A DNA stretch of 64,000 bases from Glycine soja (lineage: Eukaryota > Streptophyta > Magnoliopsida > Fabales > Fabaceae), in contig NC_041016.1 of the NCBI RefSeq assembly GCF_004193775.1, forward strand, positions 34,003,640-34,067,639, written 5' to 3'. The notes below the pieces were generated by a model. That model made no database searches. It saw only the letters and a program-made list of their open reading frames with translations, and was not told the DNA's origin. Position numbers and translations under genes: made by a program. Positions 54,415-64,000 of this stretch are shown here, piece by piece (the stretch's first letter is position 1; each line of letters begins with the position of its first letter).

Positions 54415-55089
54415 TATCAAGAAATCCACTAAAGAAAATTGAAGGAATTAAAAACAAAAACAAATACTAATCTTAGACATAAAAAAATTGTCCAATTAAG
54501 AACAATAACTGCTAAAGGAGTAGGTGCTATAGCAGTGCAATCTACTCCAAAGATATGTATAGTGGGAGGTTTAGACATAAAAGTTAAACATGTAGTTAAA
54601 CTAACAGGATGAAAATACTTATCTTAAGCCTGCTTTCCGCTGCAATTTGGATGACAATGTTATTTCCCAAAGAAGCTACCTATTAAAAAAAAGCAATAGA
54701 CCAGTACCCCTAGGATCCTTTAGGAATCAATAAACAAAATGTCAAGAGTCTATTATGAACCATGGTTGTGGATAATATGGAGTTCAGCTAGCACAAAGCT
54801 GCAAAGAAAACATTTGAGTACTAAATATGATAGTCATTATAGGTATGAGCAAGGAAACTAAATATAGAAGAGCCTAGACATTCATCATAAGCAATAGAAA
54901 ATAATGATTTGGCCCAAAGAAACCAAACATATGAGAGAAAGAAAAACATGATAAAAATCACAGAAAATGAAAGACAAAAGTTACCTTTTGTTGATATTGC
55001 ACCTCCAGTTGCACATCCACCTAATGAAGCAATAATTTATTTTTCTGATTAGAAAACAAACTAAGAAACTATAGAAGAACAGAGCCTAC

Positions 55090-55126
<37 letters not shown>

Positions 55127-56571
55127 AAAACCAAAATATAAGTATAAGGACATTCTTATGAGTTCGGAAAATATAAGCAACTAAAATTTTGATTTCTTAA
55201 CATCTACAAAAGATGAAACACTTCCCAAAATGCATCCTTTATTTAAGGAACCCAAAGAAACCAAACATACAATAGCAAAGTGGAATGTTGAAGTATCTAA
55301 GTTCTGGGTATAAGGTTTCTAAGCCTATTCTACACATGCATTGAAATGTCATGTATATCTGTCATTTGTAACATATAAGAGAAAGAAAACCATGATAAAA
55401 ATGACAGAAAATGAAAGAAAAAAGAGTTACCTTTTGTTGATATTGCACCTCAACTTGCACATCCACTCAACAAAGCAACAATTTATTTCCTGATTAGCAA
55501 ACAAACTAAGAAATTATAAAAGCAACAATTTATTATGTAGGCTCTATTTTACTTGTAGTTTATAAGTTTATTTTTAAATCAGAAAATAAATAAGAAGGAT
55601 CAGGGAAGAAAATAAATTGTAAGTCTAATATCTCAACTCTACAGTTAGTTTTTTTCCTTATCTTGATTGCAACATCTTGTGGAATGAACCTTTAGCTTCA
55701 CTATGCATTGGGACCCTGCATGAAGAAATTAATTACAAAATAAGAAATCAAAAACTTTTTTTTTGTAATAAGTAGATCTCAATATAAAATTTTTTTGTTA
55801 ATAAGAAATCCCTATGCATTACATGCTTTCCTTGGTAATATATAAGGGCTTGGGCCAATGATGCAACATACTGCCTCAATCACAAAAGAAACATTAATTT
55901 GTCAGTCACTGTGGAGTTTTGTAAGCCACAAACCACAGCATATGGGGAGAGGAAAAGAAGAAATGTTGTTGTATGATATATACTTACAATAGTCACACAC
56001 TTACAATAAGTTGTGGAATTAATTAAGATTGATGCAATTAAATGTGGTTAACTAACTTTCTTAGTTAACACGAAATAGTGTTTTCCCTTAAATTTGAGAC
56101 CGAAGGGAGTAGACCTTAATGCGTTTAATTTCATACATGTAATCAATTAGAATACATTCAAGATGATTTGGGTTAACAAAATATTTCCCACAATGCAACT
56201 TAGATTCTAGAAACCCAAAACCATTCAACCGTATCCATATATGCCACATTTCATAGAAGTCCATTTTATATTACTGGGCAAAAAGTTCCTAGAATCACAT
56301 TGCAAAAATATGGTCAATTTAGTTTTTGATTGCTGCAGAAAATCTATGGTTGCAGGTTCAAAACTAATTCTATGTTTCTATATTTTCTTAATAGCTTAGA
56401 TGTAACAAAATATAATTAATTAGCCATGCATAAAAAGTAATACCACTTTTTACTTTCTATTGTTTTTATCTACATTTTAGGGTAAACGATAGTGTGTGCA
56501 TATATACCACCTAAACAGCTACATTGGGCAATCCCCCAAAGGAAAGAAAGAAGCTAATCCTCAATATTTAC
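54415..56571 (-). other. Helitron region with unassigned exon-like pieces
   Basis: A segment at about 54625-54685 reads VASLGNNIVIQIAAESRLK on the - strand after a TAG acceptor. A 36-bp exon-like piece (VDVQLEVQYQQK, then donor GTAAC) occurs twice, near 54984-55022 and 55427-55467. I could not name the source genes. (AAT)n at 55090-55124. The remainder is AT-rich. Confidence 0.4.
55090..55124 (+). repeat. (AAT)n microsatellite
   Basis: About 11 AAT units following AGAGCCTACAT, the same lead-in as at 47637. Confidence 0.93.
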
Positions 56572-56658
56572 CTGGTTGACTGCATAGGACCTTTTTGGAG
56601 CACTGTCATCGTGTTCCAATCCAAGATATTGCTCCCAAGCACCATATATATCCCTTCT
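56572..56658 (-). pseudogene. Captured ubiquitin-protease exon (UBP12/13-like), near C-terminus
   Basis: An 87-base exon between acceptor TTTTTTAG and donor GTAAAT on the - strand encodes RRDIYGAWEQYLGLEHDDS followed by APKRSYAVNQ, all open. It matches the penultimate part of the C-terminus of plant UBP12/UBP13 (MATH-domain ubiquitin-specific proteases). Both splice sites are intact and in phase. The catalytic Cys/His boxes are not in the window. Confidence 0.8.
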
Positions 56659-56741
56659 CTAAAAAATCAAACAATGCAAATTTGTAATAACTTAATCATG
56701 TAGAAGTTAAACTGCCTAAATAGATTCCATTGACCATGTAA

Positions 56742-56759
56742 CACAAATGCAAACCTCCA
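56742..56759 (-). pseudogene. Start of a further UBP12/13-like exon, truncated
   Basis: After acceptor TCTTTCCAG the - strand reads W-R-F-A-F and then loses similarity. In UBP12/13 a W-K-F-A-F segment lies between the two neighbouring captured exons, so this is most likely the beginning of the intervening exon. Short, hence low confidence alone. Confidence 0.45.
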
Positions 56760-57022
56760 CTGGAAAGACAAACAACAAAAGGAAAAATATATCAATTGTG
56801 AAATAAAACCTTGATAGCTCTACACCCAGAAAGTAATTGAAGCAGGGCTGAAACACAGATGGACCAGACTTTCACATAATAGTTTAATTTAACTACAATG
56901 TAGAATAAGAGAAAACAAAATTTTAACATAATTAGTAAAATATGCATCAATCTCCCATAAAAAAAGTTGACCAAGCTTTAAAAGGCCTAAAAAGTAGTGC
57001 TAGTGCAGATAATTGAATTAAC

Positions 57023-57041
57023 ACATACATACATACATACC
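57023..57041 (+). repeat. (CATA)n short microsatellite
   Basis: Four to five CATA units in the intron next to the UBP-like exon donor site. Confidence 0.85.
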
Positions 57042-57110
57042 TTTGAAAACTCCACATCTGGAACTTGTAACTTTTTCTATATCCGCAATTTGACATCAGC
57101 TAATGTCTCA
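57041..57110 (-). pseudogene. Captured ubiquitin-protease exon (UBP12/13-like), upstream
   Basis: Between acceptor TGACAG and donor GTATGT the - strand encodes ETLADVKLRI, a stop, then KKLQVPDVEFSK. This matches the UBP12/13 segment before the C-terminal end, with the Gln codon turned to TAG. Its order relative to 56572-56658 is as in the source gene, so this part of the gene was captured as one piece with introns. Confidence 0.8.
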
Positions 57111-57291
57111 CTGTCATATATAACAAATAAAAAAGGATCCCCAAAATTTTAATTTTGGAATTGTATATCATTTGGTTTAATGTCTACATTGACTAAACAA
57201 ATAAAAAACTTGAAATTTAGGGGGGAAAATGTTGAATCTCAAGTACCCGTGAATGTGCTTGTTCTAAAAAATTGAAACTTTTTGGGGCAAA

Positions 57292-57393
57292 ACTCCACAT
57301 CCAGCAACACCCAGGCCATCAATCATAGTTGTGTGTGAATCAGTTCCCATCATTTGTGTTGAACACAACTCTACCAAGGTATTCTAAATTAAC
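57292..57393 (-). pseudogene. Captured aconitase exon fragment
   Basis: After acceptor TTTTGCAG the - strand encodes VNLEYLGRVVFNTN, then jumps with a small deletion and frame change to GTDSHTTMIDGLGVAG before similarity ends. Both blocks are from the strongly conserved middle of plant aconitate hydratase (the TDSHTT block contributes to the active site). The segment normally between them (about ten residues) is missing. Confidence 0.85.
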
Positions 57394-58292
57394 CTGCAAA
57401 ATTAAAATGACAATATTCAGAAAAGAAATTTGAATCACAGGATGAAATTTTTTTTCGCTACTTGTAAAATTAAAAGTATTTTATATCAGCAAAATTAGTA
57501 TTCAAATTAAAAGTATTCTATATCAGCAAATTGATTTTGATACTGCATATCATTAACGATTCAAATTGATTTTGCTACTGCATATTATCAAGAAGAACAA
57601 TATAACGATTCAAATTGATTTTGGTACTACATATCATTATTCTATATCAGCAAAATTAGTATTCACCATAAAACTAAATAGAGACAACATCTTATCAAGA
57701 AGAAGAATATAACGATTTAGATTGATTTTGGTACTGCATATCATTTGCTTTAATGTCTACATTGACTAAACAAATGAAAAACTTCAAATTTAGGGGTAAA
57801 AATGTTGAATCTCAAGTACCCGTGAATTTGTTTTAGTCTATTTTCTGCGCTTGTTCTAAGAAATTGAAACTTTTTGGGGTAAAAATAACAAAGAAAAATG
57901 ATAAGCTAACATGCATGTAAGAAAGGATGCATGAAAACAGCATTGAAAGAGAAGCCGAACCTCGTCCAACACAAAAAAGCAAAAATCTAACATGCATGTA
58001 AGAAACCATACATGAAAACAGCACCAAAAAAGAAGGCAAACCTTGTTTGTATCTGGAAAAATGAAGAAGAGAAAAACATAAATAATAGGAAGTCAAAAGT
58101 TACACATTTATAAAAGAAAATACAACAGCAAAGCTACCATTAAAAAATAGAACAACAAAAGTACCATGAACAGAGAAAAACAATAAGCTAACATGCATGT
58201 AAGAAAGGATGCATGAAAACAGCACCGAAAGAGAAGGCAAACCTCGTTTGTATCTAGAAAGATGAAGAAGAACAGAAAAGATGGAAGTGATT
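57394..58292 (-). repeat. Helitron 5' region with internal duplications
   Basis: A block with AATGTCTACATTGACTAAAC and AATGTTGAATCTCAAGTACC occurs at about 57178-57290 and 57750-57880. A ROUGHLY 70-bp block (CTAACATGCATGTAAGAAA, ATGAAAACAGCA) occurs three times within 57905-58230. Short ATTGATTTT(G/T) repeats fill 57480-57740. No intact gene. Confidence 0.7.
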
Positions 58293-58478
58293 AACCACGC
58301 AAAGAAGCAAGAAGCAAACGGGAGCAGGTGCAAAGTGTGGTAAATTAGACACGTAACCACCCAAAGAAGCAAGAAGCAAATGGGAGCAGGTGCAAAGTGT
58401 GGTAAATTAGACACGTAACCAACCAAAGAAGCAAGAAGCAAATGGGAGCAGGTGTAGAGTCTGGGAAATCAGACACGT
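58293..58478 (+). repeat. 62-bp tandem repeat, three units
   Basis: AACCA(C/A)(G/C)CAAAGAAGC ... GGTAAATTAGACACGT starts at 58293, 58355 and 58417. The third copy is the most diverged. It lies close to the Helitron 5' end. Confidence 0.92.
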
Positions 58479-58559
58479 GTAAGAGGCAGGGGAGTGTGAA
58501 ATGGAAAGGCTAAAAGACCAAAAAACCAAGGAAATGGACAGGTGTCACAGCCTTAGGTA

Positions 58560-58611
58560 GGGGCATTTTAGAATTTTCTAGAGACTTCTCTTTTATTAGA
58601 TAGTATATAGA
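58560..58611 (-). other. Helitron 5' terminus
   Basis: The element strand starts TCTATATACTATCTAATA followed by AAAGAGAAGTC, the TC start usual for Helitrons, with A immediately before. Nearby repeats of ATAGAATATAGAT leave an uncertainty of up to about 15 bp, but only 58611 gives the A/T insertion site. Confidence 0.65.
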
Positions 58612-59927
58612 TATAGAATATAGATAATTGGACCATGACATGTTGATATAAAAATTGTTGTTGCTGACTTATTGGCAGCACGTGCGCACTCCTACTCGCT
58701 AGGCATACATATGCTAGAAACGCATCCTTTCAATGTTTGTTAGTGATGCTTAAGGATTTAGTTGATGGGCCAATGCCCAGCTTTGGACTCTTTTTCCTAC
58801 AAATAAGAAAAATAGCTTAGGTTAATTCTTCCTGCACTAGCACTAGAGGATTTTCTTCTACACTCAACAATTAAAGTGAAACGGTTAAATTATCTTTCAC
58901 TTAAAATTGAAATACACTTATCTCTTTCTTCGTGTTTCAGCATTCAACCTCCGTGTTGCGTCGCCATTCATCCCTCCCCACCGTTCATCTTCACCATTCT
59001 ATGGATCATCTTGTTGGTGGTGTCGTCTCCCACTGTCGTCGTTGTCATGAGTACCCCTATCTCCCTAATTGTGTGTTTGTTTATTTTAAATTATTCTATT
59101 ATTAACAAATTATTAATTTAAATAATTTGTTCATCTAAAAATCAATGTTTCATTTTTGTTGTTATTTAATTATTTTATAAATAACTATTATTGTTTATTT
59201 TAAATATTTCTTTATTTAATTATCTATTTTGGTTTATTTTAAAATAATTTTTTATTCAATAAATAATTTATTTAAGAATTTTTTTATTTAAAAATCAATG
59301 TATAAATTTTTTTGTAATTTAATTAGTTTATAAATAACTATTTTAACACATTTTATATTTAAAATAGTTATTTATAAAAAAATTAAATAAGAAAATTTCC
59401 AAATTTTTATACTGTATATATTTTAGAATTTAGTTAACCAAGAAAAGGTAATATTGTACATGAAAAATGTTTTTTGTTAATATATTTGTATAAATATTAT
59501 TAAATTAATAATATTAAATATTTGTATAAATAGTGCTTGGAAGTATAAAAATATAAAAATTAATTTCTTCATTTATTTATAAATATTTAAAATTATTAAA
59601 ATAGTTATTTATAAAATAATTAAATATTTATTTAAGAATTATTAAACAATAATTTATTAAATATTTTAAATTAAATTATAGTTTGATTTTGATGGTATAT
59701 TTTAGTTTGCTAGATTATTCATTTAATGTTAATTTAAATATTTTTTATTACCTTAGTTAAGATATACTACATTTAATAATATAGTAGGATTTTAGAAGAT
59801 TTATTAGTGAATTTGTTAGTTAGTTTTTGAGTAATAGAATGGAAAAAAAAAATTGTTATCAAATATGAAACTCAATTATTATTTAAATGATGACATTAAT
59901 TGTTATTACTGTTTAAATTTGTAGATT
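58612..59927 (+). other. AT-rich spacer, no gene recognised
   Basis: 59100-59900 is extremely A/T-rich (TTTATTTAA-type). Nothing coding is recognised. An acceptor-like TTTGTAG lies just before the pseudogene start at 59928. Confidence 0.6.
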
Positions 59928-61615
59928 ATGATTAGAACCAGAGGATTGCGTTGGACTTTAGGCAATTTTAGGAAGAGCCTTAGGTAGACAGGTTAGTGAC
60001 AATGAGGAAGAAGCCCCTCAGTGTCGAAGGCCAACAACATCGGCACGTAAAGAACGGGCAGTTGCAACTGTTGCAAAGGATGTTTAGAATGTGGATGATG
60101 TTGCTGACGAGTTTCATCAGGAGTCTCACAATCCAATTACGGATCATATAGGTGCTGATACAGAGGGTTTTTCAGGTAGGCCCCAAGATACATCAGTGTT
60201 GACGAATTATGCTTATCGTGTGGCAACCAGAGTTTCAGCAGGAGAGGTAGTTATTTGTTTGATTATATCATATTTGAATAATCATTTATCATTTTAATTT
60301 ACCTAATTAATTTTAATTATTTGCAGAAACATACTAAGTTGAAGTTGACCTCTCATGGGAGGAAGGTAGAGAAATTTGGAAGGCATGCACCTGAGATTGA
60401 AGGCATAGTGGCTACTACAGGAATAAGTTCTCTTATTACATGTTCGTTGGATACAAGTGACAAGACACTTTTATCTGCTTTTGTGGAGAGGTGGCACAAG
60501 GAAACTAGTAGTTTTCATCTACTAATAGGAGAGCTGACTATAACCCTCGATGATGTGGCATCCTTATTACATCTGCCGATTACAGGTACCTTCCATACCT
60601 TTGATGCTATTGATGTAGAGGAAGTTGTTGACTTGTTAGTTGAGTTGCTTGAAGTCAGTACACAAGAAGCAAAAGATGAGACTGAGCAATGCAGAAGGGC
60701 ATATGTTTGCCTAGCCTGGTTGCGAGACATTTATCGTAGCAAATGTGACACAAGACAGTAGACCTTGGTAGCTTAAGCATATTTATTGCATCTAGTAGGT
60801 TGCACACTTTTTGCTAACAAGAGTGACACATACATCATTGTGGTATTCTTGGACGCATTTTGTGACCTCAGCCAATCTGAAGGCTATTCATGGGGAGCGG
60901 TTGCACTAGTCCATATGTATGACAATCTAAATGTTGCATCCAAGCATACGACAAAACATCTTGCAAGATATATCACTCTATTACAAGTAATTATAATTAT
61001 TTTTACCTCCAATTATATGTTTTGAACTTTATATGTGTTATTGATTAGAATTTTTGTTTGTATTTTTTAATATCTGCAATCTTGGATCTACAAGCATTTC
61101 CCTACAATTGCATCCATTATTGCTGATGAGGATTACCATAAGAGGAAACCACGTGCTTGTTGCTAGAAGTCAGGGCAGACATTACCAGTGATGACGTATC
61201 ATAAGCGCTTGGATAGATTGACGTCAAATTTTGTGTGTTGGATACCTTATGGTGATCACCGTGCATATAGAGAATTTGAATTCATTTCATTATTTTATGG
61301 ACATCTCATATGGGGTTCATCTATTGTCAGACACTAACCAAAGAGGGTAGTGCGACGATTTAGTTATGTTCAGACCATTCCTCCACTTCCTACTACTTCA
61401 TCCTTGTCCACAAAGGAGATTGGCGATATATGGCTTCAGTTTTCAGAATACCTTGCATTAGTTGGACAGATTTGTAGTTCTCTTGTTCAGTATGCAGCAA
61501 ACTGCATGGAGTGGTTCTATAAGATATCTCACTCCTTCATGAGTTCGCCATATTTTGGGGAGCCTCCTAGACATCCACATGTGGTGCATGATGATACATT
61601 TATTGTACCAGATCC
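59928..61615 (+). pseudogene. Plant mobile domain (PMD) protein pseudogene, left part
   Basis: Starts ATG ATT AGA ACC AGA GGA. Exon 1 runs to 60246 (donor GTAGTT), intron 60247-60326 (acceptor TTGCAG), exon 2 60327-60986 (KLTSHGRKVEKFGRHAPEIE, SAFVERWHKETSSFHLL, ITLDDVASLLHLPITG, LVGCTLFANKSDTY, LVHMYDNLN), then a second intron and exon 3 (SWIYKHFPTI, CWIPYGDHRAYREFEF, DTFIVPDP). PMD domains occur in MAIN/MAIL proteins and in transposon-linked copies annotated as phosphatase-7 long-form-like. Damage: frameshift in exon 1, stops at 59988-60090, 60759 and 60774, acceptor AG changed to AA at 61078-61079, and stops in exon 3. It is then split by the hAT-like element. Confidence 0.85.
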
Positions 61616-63684
61616 CATGGTTGTTAAACTCGTGCTTTAACTCGTGAAATCGTATGATTTTACGATTCCACCAAGGGTCAACGAGTTGAATCAGAAGTAG
61701 AATCAAAATCGGAGTAGACTCGTTCGATTTAGCGCAGACTCGGGCGAGTTTAGGTAGACTCGCAAGTCTGTTACGAGTTCACGGGTTTACGAAAATTATG
61801 AAACGGTGTTGTTTTGAAGCTGAGCTACTACCTTACTTGCGACTTTGTGTTGTGCTGAAGTTGAGCTACTCACCTCACCTTGTTCGAGTTCTGCTTTGAA
61901 AGTCCTCACTCACATCGTCATCGTTGGCCCTCAGTCACGGTCCTCATCGTCGTTGGTCCTCTGTCCTCCGTCGTCGTTGCGACCTCGTTGGTCCTCATTC
62001 GTGCAACAAGCCTTGCTTCACGTCACAACGCTAAGGTAAATTCTCCTCTCCTTTCATGACCTAACTCGCGTTGTGGTGCTCCCTTCCCCTGCAACTGCAA
62101 GGCTTCTAATGAGTTGTTAGATGTCTCTGGTTGATTGTGCATCATCCACTGTGAGGTCTTGGGTTTTTAGTTTTTTTACTGTTGACCTAACAGTGAGCAT
62201 TTTAGTAATGAGCAGTTCCTGTTTCATCTGCTAGCCTTTACTTTTTTTTATTCCATATTAAGTATATAATAGAAAAGCATGTATTGATTGTGCATCTTCC
62301 CAAAGGATGTTTTGAATGAATGGCTTAATGTGCTTCAGTCAATGCAAATTCCCTTCAGCTTAATGTACTTTTTTATCTCCCTGTTCTTTCATTTTGTTGG
62401 TTGTTAATTATAAGATAAGATCTCTCTGAAGCAAATCCCCTAATGAATCAGAGTTTTTTTCTTAATATTACTAGATTATTTGACAACAATAAGGGGACAA
62501 AAGTAAAGTTTTCCAATGTTTTAGCTCTGTTTATGCAGCTAGAAATCTCTATTTCCCTGGTTAAGAACGGTTCTGTCACTCTGTCCAGTTTAGCAGCCAG
62601 AATCAATTTGATTATCAAATCTAGATTTATTTAAGATGTATGTTGGCTATTCAACAAAAATCTATGCCTGTTTTCCGGGTAAAAATAGAAACAAATCTGC
62701 AGTAATATATTAAGAGACTGTAACATGATTGATGCTTGACGTCTATATTTGCTTCTATCCTTTTTTTTGTTTTGCTGCTTAGATGCATTCGATTTTAATG
62801 ATTTTTGTGTGATTATCTTTGTTCATAATCAAATACATATGTGAATTCTCTAATCGTAGGTGTTAGTAAATGGATTTGTATTCCTACTACTTTGGAACTT
62901 AAAATTATTTCCTTTTGCCATCCTCATAAATTCCAACATCAGCTAAGAAGCATTGATATGGCAGTCAGCCCACCATAATCAACTTGTTTGCACTGGTGTT
63001 GTTATGGTTCCAGTACTAGTACACACACTACATATAGTGAAACATACATGTTTCACTTTTATTTTTTAATAAAATCAATACATGCTGGAACACACCACAA
63101 TGCAGGGCAATTCAGCTATTTTACTTTGGCAATTTTGAAGTATGCAGAACGTCTCTAGTTTCAGCTCACTTGTATTTTTATTTTACTTTGGCAATTTTGA
63201 ATGACCTTTATACATGGCAGTTAAGCTCTTTTACTATAAATAAGCCAAAGTATGCATAACATCTCCGTTTGAATGACCTTTATACATGGCAGTTCAACTC
63301 TTTTACTAAAGCAGAACCAAAATCTCAACAAGCTACTTGTCAGAATATCTGCTTGTTCACATCCCTAAAAAGAACTTGTCTGTCAAGAATCTTGACCAAT
63401 AGCAGGGGCCAAATATAAATATTTGCAGGTATGATGAAAGAACAAGCAACAAAATACGACTAGAAATTAGCCTTCTTTGAGATGGTTAAGGTAGCATGAG
63501 GCTGAAACTAGAAATATAGGCTGGGATAAAAAACTTATGTTTTGTTTGTTCAGAAAATTTACTTATGATTTTATATAAAAGAATATTAATATATTTTTTT
63601 ATTTGAGTAAACTCTTATGATTCTACAAGTCGAGTTTATGGAGCCTCCACGATTCTACGTAGAATCGTGAGTCTGATAACCTTG
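61616..63684 (+). mobile_element. hAT-like non-autonomous DNA transposon
   Basis: 2,069 bp between perfect 8-bp duplications CCAGATCC (61608-61615 and 63685-63692). Ends CATGGTTGTTAAACTC and, inverted, CAAGGTTATCAGACTC: 12 of 16 positions agree. Sub-terminal motifs (ACGATTC, GACTCG, GAATCGT) recur near both ends in both orientations, as in hAT elements. No transposase is readable; the inside holds a CGTC/GTCCTC-rich stretch (61895-61990) and AT-rich DNA. 8-bp duplication plus CA-starting ends indicate the hAT superfamily. Confidence 0.85.
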
Positions 63685-64000
63685 CCAGATCCACCTGTGT
63701 TGCTTGTTCACTCAATAGCTATGCCACAACCACCTGCACCTGCGGCTGCCGATGCAGACATGCCTCGACATGCAATGATATAATATATTTTTAATTCACT
63801 ATTAGTGATTTTTTGTGTCATGCTTCCATTAATTGTTTTTGACTTTGTTGCCAATGTGGTAGGCTGCTTGATAAAAGATAGCAGAAAGTTTGGAACACAT
63901 GATCAACATGAGGATGGTCACTGCTGGAACTGATGCATACACTCTGATTGAGAACTGTCTAACAATAGCTAGGATTGTCACTAACCAAGGAACTATTTAT
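63685..64000 (+). pseudogene. PMD protein pseudogene, right part (runs off window)
   Basis: Resumes after the duplicated CCAGATCC with a Pro/Ala-rich segment (IAMPQPPAPAAADADMPRHA), an intron-like AT stretch ending GTGGTAG near 63862, two stops, then KIAESLEHMINMRMVTAGTD and YTLIENCLTIAR to the window edge. This is the C-terminal helical tail of the PMD-type protein. Confidence 0.75.

Larger units (their letters stand above)
45122..58611 (-). mobile_element. Non-autonomous Helitron with captured gene fragments
   Basis: On the - strand it begins TCTATATACTATC at 58611, preceded by A, and ends CTAG at 45122, followed by T, so it sits in an A/T dinucleotide as Helitrons do. About 10 nt before the CTAG end is an 8-bp hairpin (ACCCGTGC-GTAT-GCACAGGT, one mismatch). 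No terminal inverted repeats or target duplication. No Rep/helicase is seen, so it is non-autonomous. It carries exon pieces of at least three genes, all in element orientation, plus several trinucleotide microsatellites, and is invaded by a Copia element (49051-54409). Without that insertion it is about 8.1 kb. Confidence 0.75.

Noticed and set aside
58876..59121. 81-codon frame with a hydrophobic end
   Set aside because: Composition follows T-rich DNA; no family recognised and no supporting signals.

Overview
This window is repeat-rich legume DNA, most likely from soybean (Glycine) or a close relative. The evidence is two SIRE1-type Copia elements with envelope-like ORFs, Ogre/Tat-type Gypsy elements with tandem-repeat 3' regions, an Athila-type pol, a gene-capturing Helitron and a plant-mobile-domain (PMD) pseudogene. 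I see no intact host gene, no tRNA or rRNA gene and no CRISPR. The species call is an inference from element families, not a database match.

Layout. (1) 1-22565: the 3' part of an Ogre-like element (A), a 127-bp/318-bp tandem array and then a 3' LTR. That LTR is split at 3276/22036 by a complete SIRE-like element (3277-22035, + strand, target-site duplication GCCTA). The first SIRE is itself split in RNase H by a second complete SIRE-like element (8618-18080, - strand, duplication ATTGT). (2) 22566-24892: a decayed Athila-like gag/pol, cut in RNase H by a second Ogre-like element (B, 24893-38836). Element B has lost pol and kept gag remnants, a set of tandem arrays and a truncated 3' LTR. (3) 38837-45121: AT-rich DNA with a decayed Copia fragment and a degenerate Copia LTR. 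(4) 45122-58611: a Helitron on the - strand with diagnostic ends. It carries exon fragments that I match to aconitase, UBP12/13-type ubiquitin protease and DRG GTPase, and it is itself invaded by a Copia element (49051-54409, duplication GAAAA). (5) 58612-64000: AT-rich spacer, then a PMD pseudogene interrupted by a 2,069-bp hAT-like element (61616-63684, 8-bp duplication CCAGATCC).

Relative order. Nesting plus LTR differences counted by eye give a consistent history: inner SIRE about 4 differences per 1,000 bp, outer SIRE about 9 per 1,003 bp, Copia inside the Helitron about 9 per 412 bp. Both SIRE copies keep an envelope-like ORF that is open and in frame with pol across a single UAG, followed by CAA/CAG UUA, the context of known leaky stops. 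The most unusual content is the Helitron gene capture, the modular Ogre 3' arrays, and a recurring GATGTC/GACATC inverted motif scattered through the SIRE elements.
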